Origin: Hyphomicrobiales bacterium
Lineage (GTDB): Bacteria; Pseudomonadota; Alphaproteobacteria; Rhizobiales; Rhizobiaceae
NCBI GenBank assembly: GCA_900470285.1
Contig: UCAG01000005.1
Coordinates: 372,001 to 436,000, forward strand
Reading direction: 5' to 3'
Length of the DNA: 64,000 nt
Shown piece after piece: positions 27,941-36,980 of the stretch. Made by a program: the position numbers and the translations under genes. Numbering within the stretch: position 1 is the first letter of the stretch; each line of letters opens with the position of its first letter. The notes under the pieces were generated by a model. The model ran no database searches, was not told the origin of the DNA, and was given only the letters and a program-made list of their open reading frames with translations.

Positions 27941-30742
27941 TTATTCTGCGGCAGGTTCATCACCGCCCGTTTGGGTCGTTTCCTGAGCCGTTGTCTGATC
28001 ACCGGCAGTTTCCGAGGTTTCATCCTCTTCATCATCAGTTTCAGAAATCCGTTCTACCGACACAACCTTTTCACCATCGGCGGTGTTAAAGATGGTTACG
28101 CCCTTGGTGGAGCGACCGGCAATGCGGATACCGCCAACCGGCACGCGGATCAACTGACCGCCATCCGACACCAGCAGGATCTGGTCACTAGCCTCTACAG
28201 GGAACAGCGCAACCAGCGCACCGATTTCATCTGTCTTCGATGTATCTGTAGCGCGGATACCTTTACCGCCACGGCCGGAAATACGGAATTCATAGGACGA
28301 AGAACGCTTGCCGTAACCGAACTCGCTGACTGTCAGAACAGTCTGCTCATGGGCTTTCAGCTCTTCATAGCGCTCATCATTGAGTTCCGCATCTTCAGTT
28401 ACGTCTTCACCGACAACTGCGATATCTTCCACATCATCTGAACCAAGGCTGCGGCGCTCTGCAACGGCACGCTTCAGATAGGCTGTACGCTCGGCCGGTG
28501 TCGCTTCCACATGCTCAAGAATGGCCATGGAGATAACTTTATCGCCATCCGCCAGATTGATACCGCGTACACCAATCGAATTACGACCGGCAAAGACACG
28601 AACATCATCCACACGGAAGCGGATACACTGGCCACCGGCGGCGGTGAGCAGCACGTCGTCATTCACAGTACAAGTATCAACTGAGAGGATTTCATCACCC
28701 TCTTCTTCTAGCTTCATCGCAATCTTACCATTGCGGTTGACCTGAACGAAATCGGACAGCTTGTTACGGCGCACAGTACCGCGCGTTGTAGCGAACATCA
28801 CGTCGAGTTCTGCCCAGCTTGCCTCATCCTCAGGCAATGGCATGATCGTGGTGATACGCTCACCCTGCTGCAAAGGCAGCATATTAATCAATGCCTTACC
28901 GCGGGATTGCGGAGTACCAATAGGCAGACGCCAGACTTTTTCTTTATAGACGATACCACGCGAGGAGAAGAACAGCACCGGCGTATGGGTATTAGCCACA
29001 AACAGACGGGTAACGAAATCCTCGTCCTTCGTCGCCATACCCGAGCGGCCTTTGCCGCCGCGGCGCTGCGCACGATAGGTATTCAGCGGTACGCGCTTGA
29101 TGTAACCGGCATGGCTGACGGTGACGACCATATCTTCACGGGCGATGAGGTCTTCATCATCCATTTCAGCGCCGCCAAGGGTCAACTCTGTGCGGCGTGG
29201 CGTTGCGAATTCATCACGAACCGCGGCCATTTCATCCTTGACGATGCCGAGAATACGCTCACGCGATGCCAGAATAGACAGGTAGTCTTTGATTTCTTCG
29301 CCGATCTTGTTCAGTTCATCAGCGATTTCATCACGGCCGAGTGCTGTAAGGCGCTGCAGGCGCAGTTCCAGAATTGCACGCGCCTGTTCTTCCGACAGAT
29401 TATAGGTGCTGTCATCATTCAGCACATGGCGCGGATCGTCAATCAGACGGATCAGCGGTGCGATATCGGCTGCAGGCCAGCGGCGTGTCATCAACTGCTC
29501 ACGCGCGGTTGCCGGATCCGGCGCCCGGCGGATCAGCGCAATAATTTCGTCGATATTGGCAACGGCAATCGCCAGACCAACCAAGACATGCGCACGTTCA
29601 CGGGCTTTATTCAGCAGGAACTTGGTGCGGCGGCTGACTACTTCCTCGCGGAAATGCACAAACGCATTCAGCACTTCCATCAAGGTCAGAAGCTGCGGCT
29701 TACCACCATTTAGCGCCACCATATTGCAGCCGAAAGAGGTCTGCAGCGGGGTGTAGCGGTAAAGCTGGTTCAGCACCACATCAGCATTGGCATCGCGCTT
29801 CAGTTCAACAACCACGCGGTAACCGTCACGGTCGGATTCATCGCGCAGATCGGAAATGCCTTCAATACGCTTGTCGCGCACCAATTCAGCCATTTTCTCG
29901 ATCATGGACGCTTTATTGACCTGATACGGAATTTCCGTAATCACGATGGATTCACGATCATTGCGCATCGGCTCAATGGTCACACGGCCACGCATCAGCA
30001 CAGAACCACGACCGGTACTGTAAGCAGAATAAATGCCTGCACGACCGAGAATCAGACCACCGGTCGGGAAATCCGGCCCCGGAATGATCTCAATCATTTC
30101 TTCCAGCGACATTTCAGGATTGTCGATCAGAGCAATACAGCCATTGATTACTTCACCCAAGTTATGCGGAGGAATATTGGTGGCCATACCAACAGCGATA
30201 CCGCCGGAACCATTGACCAGCAGGTTCGGATAGCGCGCCGGAAGCACTTTAGGCTCCTGCTCGCGGCCATCATAATTGTCCTGAAAATCAACAGTGTCCT
30301 TGTCGATATCTTCAAGCAGAACCGAGGAAACTTTTTCCAGACGGCACTCGGTATAACGCATCGCAGCAGCACTGTCGCCGTCAATGGAACCGAAGTTGCC
30401 CTGCCCGTCAACCAGCGGCTCGCGCATGGAGAAGTCCTGCGCCATACGCACCAGCGCATCATAAATAGAGGCGTCACCATGCGGATGGTATTTACCCATC
30501 ACTTCACCGACGACACCGGCAGATTTACGGTAGGAGCGGTTCCAGGCAAGCCCCATCTCATTCATGGCATGGAGAATACGCCGGTGGACCGGCTTCAACC
30601 CGTCACGAACATCAGGAAGCGCGCGGCTGACGATAACGCTCATAGCGTAATCGAGGTAGGACCGCTGCATCTCCTCCACAATAGAAATCGGTTCAATACC
30701 GTTAAATTCGTCTGAACCGGGCGGCGGAGTAAGGTCTGTCAC
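27941..30742 (-). CDS. gyrA: DNA gyrase subunit A
   Basis: The 933-residue protein is the breakage-reunion subunit of gyrase, which introduces negative supercoils. The catalytic tyrosine is Tyr130 in [10 protein letters not shown]. The quinolone-resistance region reads [17 protein letters not shown], so the residue matching E. coli Ser83 is Ala91, while the Asp87 equivalent (Asp95) is kept. The GyrA box ([11 protein letters not shown]) starts the C-terminal beta-pinwheel. The tail is acidic ([14 protein letters not shown]). The start codon is GTG at 30742 and the ribosome-binding site is weak. Monocistronic, with its own terminator. Confidence 0.95.
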   Translation of the reverse strand: MTDLTPPPGSDEFNGIEPISIVEEMQRSYLDYAMSVIVSRALPDVRDGLKPVHRRILHAMNEMGLAWNRSYRKSAGVVGEVMGKYHPHGDASIYDALVRMAQDFSMREPLVDGQGNFGSIDGDSAAAMRYTECRLEKVSSVLLEDIDKDTVDFQDNYDGREQEPKVLPARYPNLLVNGSGGIAVGMATNIPPHNLGEVINGCIALIDNPEMSLEEMIEIIPGPDFPTGGLILGRAGIYSAYSTGRGSVLMRGRVTIEPMRNDRESIVITEIPYQVNKASMIEKMAELVRDKRIEGISDLRDESDRDGYRVVVELKRDANADVVLNQLYRYTPLQTSFGCNMVALNGGKPQLLTLMEVLNAFVHFREEVVSRRTKFLLNKARERAHVLVGLAIAVANIDEIIALIRRAPDPATAREQLMTRRWPAADIAPLIRLIDDPRHVLNDDSTYNLSEEQARAILELRLQRLTALGRDEIADELNKIGEEIKDYLSILASRERILGIVKDEMAAVRDEFATPRRTELTLGGAEMDDEDLIAREDMVVTVSHAGYIKRVPLNTYRAQRRGGKGRSGMATKDEDFVTRLFVANTHTPVLFFSSRGIVYKEKVWRLPIGTPQSRGKALINMLPLQQGERITTIMPLPEDEASWAELDVMFATTRGTVRRNKLSDFVQVNRNGKIAMKLEEEGDEILSVDTCTVNDDVLLTAAGGQCIRFRVDDVRVFAGRNSIGVRGINLADGDKVISMAILEHVEATPAERTAYLKRAVAERRSLGSDDVEDIAVVGEDVTEDAELNDERYEELKAHEQTVLTVSEFGYGKRSSSYEFRISGRGGKGIRATDTSKTDEIGALVALFPVEASDQILLVSDGGQLIRVPVGGIRIAGRSTKGVTIFNTADGEKVVSVERISETDDEEDETSETAGDQTTAQETTQTGGDEPAAE

Positions 30743-31068
30743 TATTCAAATATCTTTCATAAAGAATCGATTAGTTTTGATAGATTGTACTCTATCCCAT
30801 AACATCGAAATCACGAAATTTCGACTGCCTTGCGGCGGCCTTCATTCACACCAAATATAGCCGATTTTGTGCTTTTTTGGCATATTTATCACCCTGTCAC
30901 GCATAAATCAGAGAATATTCTTGTTTCCCGCTCCGGACGAGCACAAATGCATCAGAATACTTCACTCATTGGCCTTTCAGAACCGGCACAAGAACCATCT
31001 TGCGCTTATACGGCAAAGACAGGCATAATTCTTACAATCATTCATAAAGAACAAGAACAGGAACACGG
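30743..31068. other. Intergenic region between divergent gyrA and marC
   Basis: This 326-base stretch holds the presumed promoters of both genes. A CGAAATTTCG palindrome lies at 30814-30823. A short frame from TTG 30830 that ends on the marC start was judged spurious. No other structure is seen. Confidence 0.5.
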
Positions 31069-31701
31069 ATGAGCTTTTATGACAGTCTCTTCAGCGCCTT
31101 TGTCACACTGCTCGTAACCATTGATCCGCCGGGGCTTGCACCGTTATTTCTTGCCGTTACAACCGGCATGGATCGCCGCGAACGGGCACAGGTTGCCAAG
31201 CGCGCCAGCATCATCGCCTTTATCATCCTTGCGCTCTTTGCCATTGCCGGCGCACAAATTCTGATGATGTTCGGCATCACACTCGGCGCATTCCGCGTTG
31301 CCGGCGGTCTTTTGTTGTTCTGGATCGCATTTGAAATGATCTTCGAGCGCCGTCAGGAACGCCATGAGAAAAGCGCCACAGTTGCCATCACCAAAGACCA
31401 TATCCGCAATGTTGCCGCCTTCCCGCTGGCCATTCCGCTGATTGCCGGCCCGGGCGCTATTTCCGCCACAGTCCTGCTCGGCGGCACATTCCCGACCATT
31501 GGCAGCAGACTTGCTTTGCTCGGTATTTTGCTTGCCTGTATCGTACTTTCTTACATCGTATTCCTGCTCGCAGAGCGCGTGGATCGCTTTCTGGGAGAAA
31601 CAGGCCGCTCCATCCTCACACGCCTGCTCGGCGTGATCCTTGCCGCTCTGGCAGTGCAATTTGTTGCGGATGGTATCCGGTCACTGATTGTAGGAAGTTA
31701 G
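31069..31701 (+). CDS. MarC-family integral membrane protein
   Basis: The 210-residue protein has about six membrane helices and the MarC family motifs LVTIDPPGLAPLFLAVTTGM at the N-terminus, NVAAFPLAIPLIAGPGAISA in the middle and ILTRLLGVILAALAVQFVADG at the C-terminus. Despite the name, a role in multiple antibiotic resistance was not confirmed for the family, and the transported substrate is unknown. An AGGA ribosome-binding site lies upstream of the ATG. Confidence 0.88.
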   Translation: MSFYDSLFSAFVTLLVTIDPPGLAPLFLAVTTGMDRRERAQVAKRASIIAFIILALFAIAGAQILMMFGITLGAFRVAGGLLLFWIAFEMIFERRQERHEKSATVAITKDHIRNVAAFPLAIPLIAGPGAISATVLLGGTFPTIGSRLALLGILLACIVLSYIVFLLAERVDRFLGETGRSILTRLLGVILAALAVQFVADGIRSLIVGS

Positions 31702-31745
31702 AGCTACCATTGTGTGCCCAATAGGGTGTCCGGCACTCTAAATAA

Positions 31746-31775
31746 AAAAGCCCGCGTTTGACGCGGGCTTTTCCT
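31746..31775. terminator. Bidirectional terminator between marC and ssb
   Basis: AAAAGCCCGCG/CGCGGGCTTTT hairpin between convergent stops at 31701 and 31792; A/T runs on both sides. Confidence 0.88.
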
Positions 31776-31791
31776 TTTGAGAGAATAAATC

Positions 31792-32331
31792 TCAGAACGG
31801 AATATCATCATCCAAATCATGACTGAAACCGCCGGACTGCTGCTGCGGGCTGGAACGGCCGAAATCATTACCGCTGCTGCTGCCATAGTCACCACCGCGT
31901 GATGAACCGCCGCCACCGGCAAAACGATCGCCGCCGCTGCCGCTACCTTCAAAACGGCCACCACCGCCGCCGCCTTCACCACGGCTATCGAGCATCTGCA
32001 ACTCACCACGGAATTTCTGCAACACGATTTCAGTTGTGTAGCGTTCATTGCCGTTCTGGTCAGTCCATTTACGGGTCTGCAGCTGACCTTCAATGTAAAC
32101 CTTGGCACCCTTTTTCAGATACTGTTCTGCAACTTTGGCCAGATTTTCGTTGAAGATTACAACACTGTGCCATTCGGTCTTGTCCTTACGCTCACCGCTC
32201 TGACGGTCGCGCCAGCTTTCCGATGTTGCGATACGCAGGTTTGCAACCGGCTCACCGGAGTTCAGACGGCGGATTTCAGGATCCGCTCCGAGATTACCGA
32301 CGAGAATAACTTTATTGACTGAGCCTGCCAT
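31792..32331 (-). CDS. ssb: Single-stranded DNA-binding protein
   Basis: The 179-residue SSB has an N-terminal OB fold (residues 1-115; [51 protein letters not shown]) that binds single-stranded DNA as a tetramer. A Gly/Ser/Arg-rich linker (about 118-165) follows, then the acidic tip DLDDDIPF that recruits replication and repair proteins. The linker's GC-rich repeats explain the low-complexity DNA here. Confidence 0.95.
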   Translation of the reverse strand: MAGSVNKVILVGNLGADPEIRRLNSGEPVANLRIATSESWRDRQSGERKDKTEWHSVVIFNENLAKVAEQYLKKGAKVYIEGQLQTRKWTDQNGNERYTTEIVLQKFRGELQMLDSRGEGGGGGGRFEGSGSGGDRFAGGGGSSRGGDYGSSSGNDFGRSSPQQQSGGFSHDLDDDIPF

Positions 32332-32419
32332 AGACCTGCACTCCAGATTTTTTTCTTACAGTTTGCGTGACAATACATAAGGCAGCTCCCCGAAGAAAGG
32401 GAAAGATAGCTTATCCAAA

Positions 32420-32454
32420 ACAAAAAAGCCGCCGCGGAAGTCCGCAGCGGCTCT
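32420..32454 (-). terminator. Terminator of rpsD
   Basis: GCCGCTGCGG/CCGCGGCGGC hairpin on the minus strand followed by T6, about 35 bases past the rpsD stop. Confidence 0.88.
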
Positions 32455-32488
32455 GATTTCATAGCGGATAATTCCGCCATACTCACGA

Positions 32489-33106
32489 TTAACGGGAGTA
32501 ATATTCAACAACCAGATTTGGTTCCATCTGAACGGCGTATGGAACGTCGGACAGGCCAGGAACGCGGCTGTAAGTTGCAGTCAGCTTGCCGTGGTCAGCA
32601 ACGATGTAATCAGGAACATCGCGTTCTGCGAGCTGAACAGCTTCCAGAACGATAACCAGCTGCTTGGACTTTTCGCGAACTTCAACAACGTCACCAGCCT
32701 TCAGGCGGTAGGACTGAATGTTAACGCGACGACCGTTTACGTTTACGTGACCGTGGTTGATGAACTGACGGGCAGCAAAGATGGTCGGTACGAATTTGGC
32801 GCGGTATACAACTGCATCCAGACGGCTTTCCAGCAGACCGATCAGGTTTTCACCGGTGTCGCCCTTACGGCGAGCAGCTTCTTCGTAAGTCTTACGGAAC
32901 TGCTTTTCAGAGATATCGCCGTAGAAGCCCTTCAGCTTCTGCTTTGCGCGCAGCTGAATACCGAAGTCGGACAGCTTGCCCTTACGGCGCTGACCGTGCT
33001 GGCCCGGGCCATATTCGCGACGGTTTACCGGGGATTTAGGACGGCCCCAGATGTTTTCGCCAAGACGGCGATCAATTTTATACTTGGAAGATTCGCGCTT
33101 ACTCAT
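32489..33106 (-). CDS. rpsD: 30S ribosomal protein S4
   Basis: The 205-residue S4 begins [21 protein letters not shown], the usual alphaproteobacterial start. It has the S4 RNA-binding domain at about residues 95-155 ([27 protein letters not shown]). S4 nucleates 30S assembly by binding 16S rRNA. The frame continues 47 codons upstream, but the ATG at 33106 has AAAGGGA upstream and matches the family length. A TTGACG box at about 33242-33247 (minus strand) could be the -35 element, implying a leader of roughly 110 bases. Confidence 0.95.
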   Translation of the reverse strand: MSKRESSKYKIDRRLGENIWGRPKSPVNRREYGPGQHGQRRKGKLSDFGIQLRAKQKLKGFYGDISEKQFRKTYEEAARRKGDTGENLIGLLESRLDAVVYRAKFVPTIFAARQFINHGHVNVNGRRVNIQSYRLKAGDVVEVREKSKQLVIVLEAVQLAERDVPDYIVADHGKLTATYSRVPGLSDVPYAVQMEPNLVVEYYSR

Positions 33107-33515
33107 CGCATTTCCCTTTAAAAGTTTTACCGGCGCGGCAGCTTGTCTGCCTCGCTCGAAGGAAACGCGCCCTCCTCTGCCTTCTTTTGTGAAGACTGAC
33201 AGAATATTGCGACAGCGAATGTGGCAATTATTCACGGGACACGTCAACAGATACAGGGAATCTGCAAAGATGCCCTGAAATCCTGAGCGGCTTTTAAGGA
33301 GTGGGAGCCTGTCTTGTCAAGGCCTGCAGATCAGCCCTCTGAATAATTGCGCATCTTAACCGAAACCGTCTTCATATTTTTTGGTAAAGCGCTACGGTTT
33401 CTTGCATTAGAGTACTGTGGCCGGACTTGGCGCACAAAGGTCGTTCTAATGCATTGCCATTTCATGACAGTTAGCTCAACTTAAATACTTAGTATTCGAA
33501 TAGCAAAGATAGTGC

Positions 33516-33821
33516 ATGATAAAATTTATAATTCGCATATATCCTGATATGATCGCAGCTATATGCGGCCTTCTCATTCTCCCGTGGATACTTGGGGTTC
33601 CGGGACGGCCAACACCGGCTCAATTGTCAGGCTGGAACATCGGACTTTTCGCCATATGCGCCTATCTGCTACTCTATCAAACTATAAAATCCCTGAGAAA
33701 TTTTGAGTTTTATAAAAAGAAGACTTCAATACACCGGCCTGTTTCCAATATTCTCATTGGCGCTGCCTTATTCACTCCTCCGCTGATGGTGGCTTCATTT
33801 CTTTTGCTTGTTTATTCTTAA
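33516..33821 (+). CDS. Small hypothetical membrane protein
   Basis: No family recognised. The 101-residue protein has three predicted membrane helices: about residues 12-28 (MIAAICGLLILPWILGV), 40-57 (WNIGLFAICAYLLLYQ) and 80-99 (NILIGAALFTPPLMVASF). A polar, basic loop (SLRNFEFYKKKTSIHRP) lies between the second and third. The ribosome-binding site is weak. The upstream region is AT-rich and contains two inverted repeats (33362-33401 and 33404-33452), outer arms 8 bp each. Confidence 0.6.
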   Translation: MIKFIIRIYPDMIAAICGLLILPWILGVPGRPTPAQLSGWNIGLFAICAYLLLYQTIKSLRNFEFYKKKTSIHRPVSNILIGAALFTPPLMVASFLLLVYS

Positions 33822-34029
33822 CAACCCCACACCATTGGAAATGTTTTTGAGGTGAGAAACAAATAATCCTCGATACATATTTCTGCAAAATGATATAGAA
33901 TGCAGGTTTCGACCCTCATTTGCACTAAAATAGATCATAGTTTTCTGCGATATTTTAAAAACCAATATTAATCAGATCATTACGATCAACAAGTATATTA
34001 CATTCAATCAATAACCGGCAGGATTTACT

Positions 34030-34425
34030 ATGTTAACTCTTCCTTTTAAAGCCTCTGTTGTAATAATTTCTCTTATCGGCTCATCCTCCCTTGTTCAGGC
34101 GGAAGATGCGCCAAAACAAAGCTCTGACTTTAAAGCCAACTATAATCTGGCCATCAATGACAGCAAGGCAAAGCCGGAAACTGCTTTATGCTCTGCAACA
34201 GCGCATGATCTGGCCAAAAACAAGAAATATAAATATGACCGGTTTGGATTTACGCAGAACGATTATGATGCTGTGCAACTGAACCGCAACAACGGGAATG
34301 TAACCGTCAGGCTTAACGGCGAAGCCCGCAAGCGCAACGGAAGTGCTGCATGGGATGCAGTTACAGTCGATTGCAGCGTCGGCAACAACAAAGTCCGCTC
34401 TGTATCCGTTACCGTGAAAAAATAA
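34030..34425 (+). CDS. Hypothetical secreted protein
   Basis: The 131-residue protein has a signal peptide (VVIISLIGSSSLVQA, cleavage about residue 24). The mature part is polar and rich in Asn and Lys, with two cysteines (TALCSA, VDCSVG) that could form a disulfide. No family recognised. The preceding 208 bases are AT-rich without a gene. It ends shortly before palindromic repeat copy B. Confidence 0.6.
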   Translation: MLTLPFKASVVIISLIGSSSLVQAEDAPKQSSDFKANYNLAINDSKAKPETALCSATAHDLAKNKKYKYDRFGFTQNDYDAVQLNRNNGNVTVRLNGEARKRNGSAAWDAVTVDCSVGNNKVRSVSVTVKK

Positions 34426-34507
34426 CACTATAAGCAACAAAGGCGCTTCGCCAGAGCGACCTGTATTCAAACGGATCTCAGCTCTCGCTCTATCTCTTTG
34501 TTTTTAC

Positions 34508-34552
34508 GCGTATCTTATCCAAAAACCGGTTCCCACTTTTCAGGATACGCTC
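34508..34552. repeat. Dispersed palindromic repeat, copy B
   Basis: GCGTATC ... GATACGC outer arms around AAACCGGTTCCCACTTTT. The left flank (CTCTATCTCTTTGTTTTTAC) is shared with the copy at 48171 and partly with the copy at 40799, so the element is longer than its palindrome. Confidence 0.85.
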
Positions 34553-34570
34553 TGACGATGCGCCTTTGAT

Positions 34571-35023
34571 TTATTGTTGTGCATCAAAGCGTGCACGCTC
34601 TTCGCGCATCATATGGCGATTATCAACCGCCCATTGCCCCAGACTGTCAATGGGCTTGGCCAGCGACAGTCCCAATGCGGTTAGTGAATATTCCACCTCC
34701 GGCGGCGAAGTCGGGCGGACTGTGCGCAAAACCAGCCCGTCACGCTCCAGAGAGCGCAAGGTGACTGTCAGCATACGCTGCGAAATGCCTTCAATCAGGC
34801 GACGCAACGCATTGAACCGCACTGTGCCCTGCTGAAGATTGAGAATAACCAGCAGGCTCCATGTATCGCCGACACGATCCAGCACTTCACGGATCGGACA
34901 GGTGCCGTTTTCGTCCTCGGCGAATCCTGCGGTATCAGCCAGAATCGGCAAGGTATTTTTTTCATCGTCATACGTTGATATTGCAGATTTTTTCTTCAGA
35001 GCGGCATTCATCTGAGAGGTCAT
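34571..35023 (-). CDS. HxlR-family transcriptional regulator
   Basis: The 150-residue winged-helix regulator has the HxlR hallmark CPIREVLDRVGDTWSLLVIL (Cys46 of the chosen protein in the redox-sensing position), then RFNALRRLIEGISQRMLTVTL as recognition helix and EYSLTALGLSLAKPIDSLG. HxlR members such as YodB and HypR sense quinones or aldehydes by thiol oxidation and usually repress a neighbouring oxidoreductase. The ATG at 35023 is preceded by AGGAGAAGG. It is divergent from an NAD(P)-binding oxidoreductase with paired palindromes between. Confidence 0.9.
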   Translation of the reverse strand: MTSQMNAALKKKSAISTYDDEKNTLPILADTAGFAEDENGTCPIREVLDRVGDTWSLLVILNLQQGTVRFNALRRLIEGISQRMLTVTLRSLERDGLVLRTVRPTSPPEVEYSLTALGLSLAKPIDSLGQWAVDNRHMMREERARFDAQQ

Positions 35024-35087
35024 TACCTTCTCCTTCACTGCACATTACCGCAAAGTTGAACGGGAAAGCGCGTATTTGCAGGCGGTT

Positions 35088-35166
35088 ACTTTGAAGTGAC
35101 TTACTGACTTTAAAGTGCATTCTTCACAGTCATTTCAAATCATACTACATAGTTACTTATCGTAAC
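35088..35166. promoter_or_regulatory. Probable HxlR operator sites
   Basis: Two 10-bp palindromes, ACTTTGAAGT at 35088-35097 and ACTTTAAAGT at 35107-35116, lie 19 bases apart, about two helical turns. A third inverted repeat, GTTAC-N5-GTAAC, lies at 35152-35166. All lie in the 190-base region between the divergent regulator and oxidoreductase genes. Confidence 0.6.
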
Positions 35167-35213
35167 CTAATTAAAAATAATTCTTATCAATCTTATAATA
35201 TGAGGTAAGTCCT

Positions 35214-35855
35214 ATGTCAAAAATCGCAATCATCGGCGCCAGCGGCTATGTCGGTACAGCTTTGCTTAATGAGGCAGTGAAACGCGGCCATCAGGTGAGC
35301 GCACTTGTGCGCCATCCGGAAAAAATCGCTGCCAATGCCAATGTCACCGCCGTGAAAGCCGATGTTCTCGACACAGACGGACTGGCTGCCCTTTTAAAAG
35401 GCCATGATCTGGTAATCTCCGCCTATAATCCGGGCTGGCAGGAAGCCGACATCCGCAATATTCACATCAAAGGCAGCAAATCCATTACCGAAGCGGTAAA
35501 GAAAGCCGGCATCAAACGCCTAATCGCAGTCGGCGGCGCAGGCAGCCTTGAAATCAACGGTCAGCAGCTGGTGGATTCCCCTGAGTTTCCGGCTGAATAT
35601 AAAGAAGGCGCATTGGGTGCCCGTCAGGCGCTCAATGACCTGAAAGCTGAGAATGAACTGGACTGGTCTTTTGTTTCACCAGCCATTCTGCTGGTTCCGG
35701 GCCAAGCCACCGGCACGTTCCGTCTGGGCAAAGATTCTCCGGTTTTTGACGACAAAGGTGAAAGTAAAATCACCGTGGGCGATCTGGCTGTCGCCATTCT
35801 TGATGAAGCAGAACAGGGCAAACATATCCGCCAGCGCTTCACAGCAGCATATTAA
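35214..35855 (+). CDS. NAD(P)-binding oxidoreductase, atypical SDR / NmrA-like
   Basis: The 213-residue protein has an N-terminal Rossmann motif (KIAIIGASGYVGTALLNEA), GHDLVISAYNPG, and GIKRLIAVGGAGSLEI. It matches the YwnB/YtfG-like group of short-chain reductases that use NAD(P)H and often act on quinones or have redox-sensing roles. The classical Y-x-x-x-K is not in its usual place, as in this atypical group. The divergent HxlR regulator is its probable repressor. It begins with an AGGTAAG ribosome-binding site. Confidence 0.85.
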   Translation: MSKIAIIGASGYVGTALLNEAVKRGHQVSALVRHPEKIAANANVTAVKADVLDTDGLAALLKGHDLVISAYNPGWQEADIRNIHIKGSKSITEAVKKAGIKRLIAVGGAGSLEINGQQLVDSPEFPAEYKEGALGARQALNDLKAENELDWSFVSPAILLVPGQATGTFRLGKDSPVFDDKGESKITVGDLAVAILDEAEQGKHIRQRFTAAY

Positions 35856-35865
35856 AACATCAAAT

Positions 35866-35893
35866 GAAAAAGCTCGCTAAAAGCGGGCTTTTT
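35866..35893 (+). terminator. Terminator between the oxidoreductase and map genes
   Basis: AAAAAGCTCGC/GCGGGCTTTTT hairpin, one G-T pair, 4-base loop, between convergent stops at 35855 and 35897; usable on both strands. Confidence 0.85.
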
Positions 35894-35896
35894 ATA

Positions 35897-36694
35897 TCAG
35901 GCCGAAATCAAACCCAACCGTTTCGCCTGCGGCGACTTCTTTTCATCCGCACGCAAGGTCAGCACCGACACGCCTGTTGCGGTTACTGCAACCGTATGTT
36001 CAAACTGAGCCGAGAGTAGCCCGTCCTTAGTGGTGACAGTCCACTCATCCGCTTCGGTCTTTACATTGCGCCGCCCCTGATTGAGCATCGGTTCAATGGT
36101 GAAAACCATACCTTGCTGCAGAAACAGTCCGGTTCCGGGTTTACCGAAATTGAGAATTTGCGGCTCTTCATGCATTTCACGGCCAATACCGTGACCGCAA
36201 TAATCATGCACAACCGAATAGCCGTTGCGCTTGGCATGGCGCTCAATCGCCCAGCCAATATCGCCGATCCGCGCACCCGGACGCACTGTAGCAATGCCCA
36301 TCCACATTGCTTCATAAGCGGTACGCACCAATCGCTTGGCAGCAGCATTCACCTCGCCGACACAATAGGTTTTGCTGGAATCCGCGATATAGCCGTTTTT
36401 CTCCAGCGTAATATCAAAATTGACAATATCACCGCTTTTCAACACATCGGGCTGCGACGGCACACCGTGGCAAACCACATGATTGATTGAAGAGTTCAGC
36501 ACAAAGCCATAGCCATACTGGCCTTTACTGGCCGGTCGGGATTGCAGATCCTCAGTAATAAAGCGCTCGACTTTGTCGTTGATCTCAAGCGTTGAAACAC
36601 CTTCCAGCGGCGTTTTATCCAGCATATCAAAGACAGAAGCCAGCAAACGCCCTGCTTCAGCCAAAAGAGCCAATTCCTGCGGTTGCTTAATCAT
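35897..36694 (-). CDS. map: Type I methionine aminopeptidase paired with a ParD-like protein
   Basis: The 265-residue M24 metallopeptidase removes N-terminal methionine. Metal ligands and catalytic residues appear intact: Asp in VNFDITLEKNGYIADSSKTY (two Asp), His in YCGHGIG, and Glu in MVFTIEPM and AQFEHTVAV. Its start overlaps the ParD-like stop codon (ATGA), so the two are translationally coupled. The sequence differs from typical housekeeping Map (for example ADSSKTY instead of GDTSKMF), which suggests an accessory paralogue; the housekeeping copy would lie elsewhere. That last point is inference. Confidence 0.88.
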   Translation of the reverse strand: MIKQPQELALLAEAGRLLASVFDMLDKTPLEGVSTLEINDKVERFITEDLQSRPASKGQYGYGFVLNSSINHVVCHGVPSQPDVLKSGDIVNFDITLEKNGYIADSSKTYCVGEVNAAAKRLVRTAYEAMWMGIATVRPGARIGDIGWAIERHAKRNGYSVVHDYCGHGIGREMHEEPQILNFGKPGTGLFLQQGMVFTIEPMLNQGRRNVKTEADEWTVTTKDGLLSAQFEHTVAVTATGVSVLTLRADEKKSPQAKRLGLISA

Positions 36695-36903
36695 GCTTCA
36701 CTCATGCCCAGCGATGAAACAGCAACACCGGCAGCATTCAGCTCACGGCGCATAATTTCTGAAAAACTGAGCGTCGGATTGGTCTCACATAACATGCCGA
36801 TCTTAATCCAGAAGGCAGCCTGCGCATTAATAGAGCGGCAGGTCACCTTGCTCGCAAGACGCAACTGCTCATGCAGCTCATCTTCAATATTCACAATACC
36901 CAT
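36691..36903 (-). CDS. ParD-like antitoxin-family protein (ribbon-helix-helix type)
   Basis: The 70-residue protein matches the ParD-like family: GIVNIEDELHEQLRLASKV at the N-terminus as the beta-strand and first helix, then INAQAAFWIKIGM as second helix, and a C-terminal partner-binding tail (TLSFSEIMRRELNAAG). In classical ParDE the partner is a RelE/ParE toxin; none is present, and the downstream gene is a methionine aminopeptidase sharing an ATGA overlap. The gene begins 11 bases from a perfect palindrome, which fits autoregulation. Confidence 0.8.
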   Translation of the reverse strand: MGIVNIEDELHEQLRLASKVTCRSINAQAAFWIKIGMLCETNPTLSFSEIMRRELNAAGVAVSSLGMSEA

Positions 36904-36913
36904 AAGGACTCAC

Positions 36914-36948
36914 ATATGTTTCATATACATACTACATATGAAACATAT
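36914..36948. promoter_or_regulatory. Perfect palindrome, probable operator of the ParD-like/map operon
   Basis: Two perfect 13-bp arms, ATATGTTTCATAT (36914-36926) and ATATGAAACATAT (36936-36948), are separated by 9 bases. The palindrome lies 10 bases upstream of the ParD-like start codon. AT-rich, lacking a T-run after the stem in the minus-strand sense, so a protein-binding site is more likely than a terminator. Confidence 0.7.
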
Positions 36949-36980
36949 ATTGAGTCTCAAGGTGAATTATCCGTCAGCGA

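Noticed and set aside
30830-31072. 80-codon frame ending on the marC start codon
   Set aside because: TTG start without a ribosome-binding site and no protein-like pattern; it covers the presumed marC promoter.
32262-32486. 74-codon minus-strand frame between ssb and rpsD
   Set aside because: Covers the rpsD terminator and the ssb start in another frame; no support.
36914-36948. Palindrome as terminator
   Set aside because: AT-rich arms with no T-run on the minus strand, and position just upstream of a start codon; an operator is more likely.
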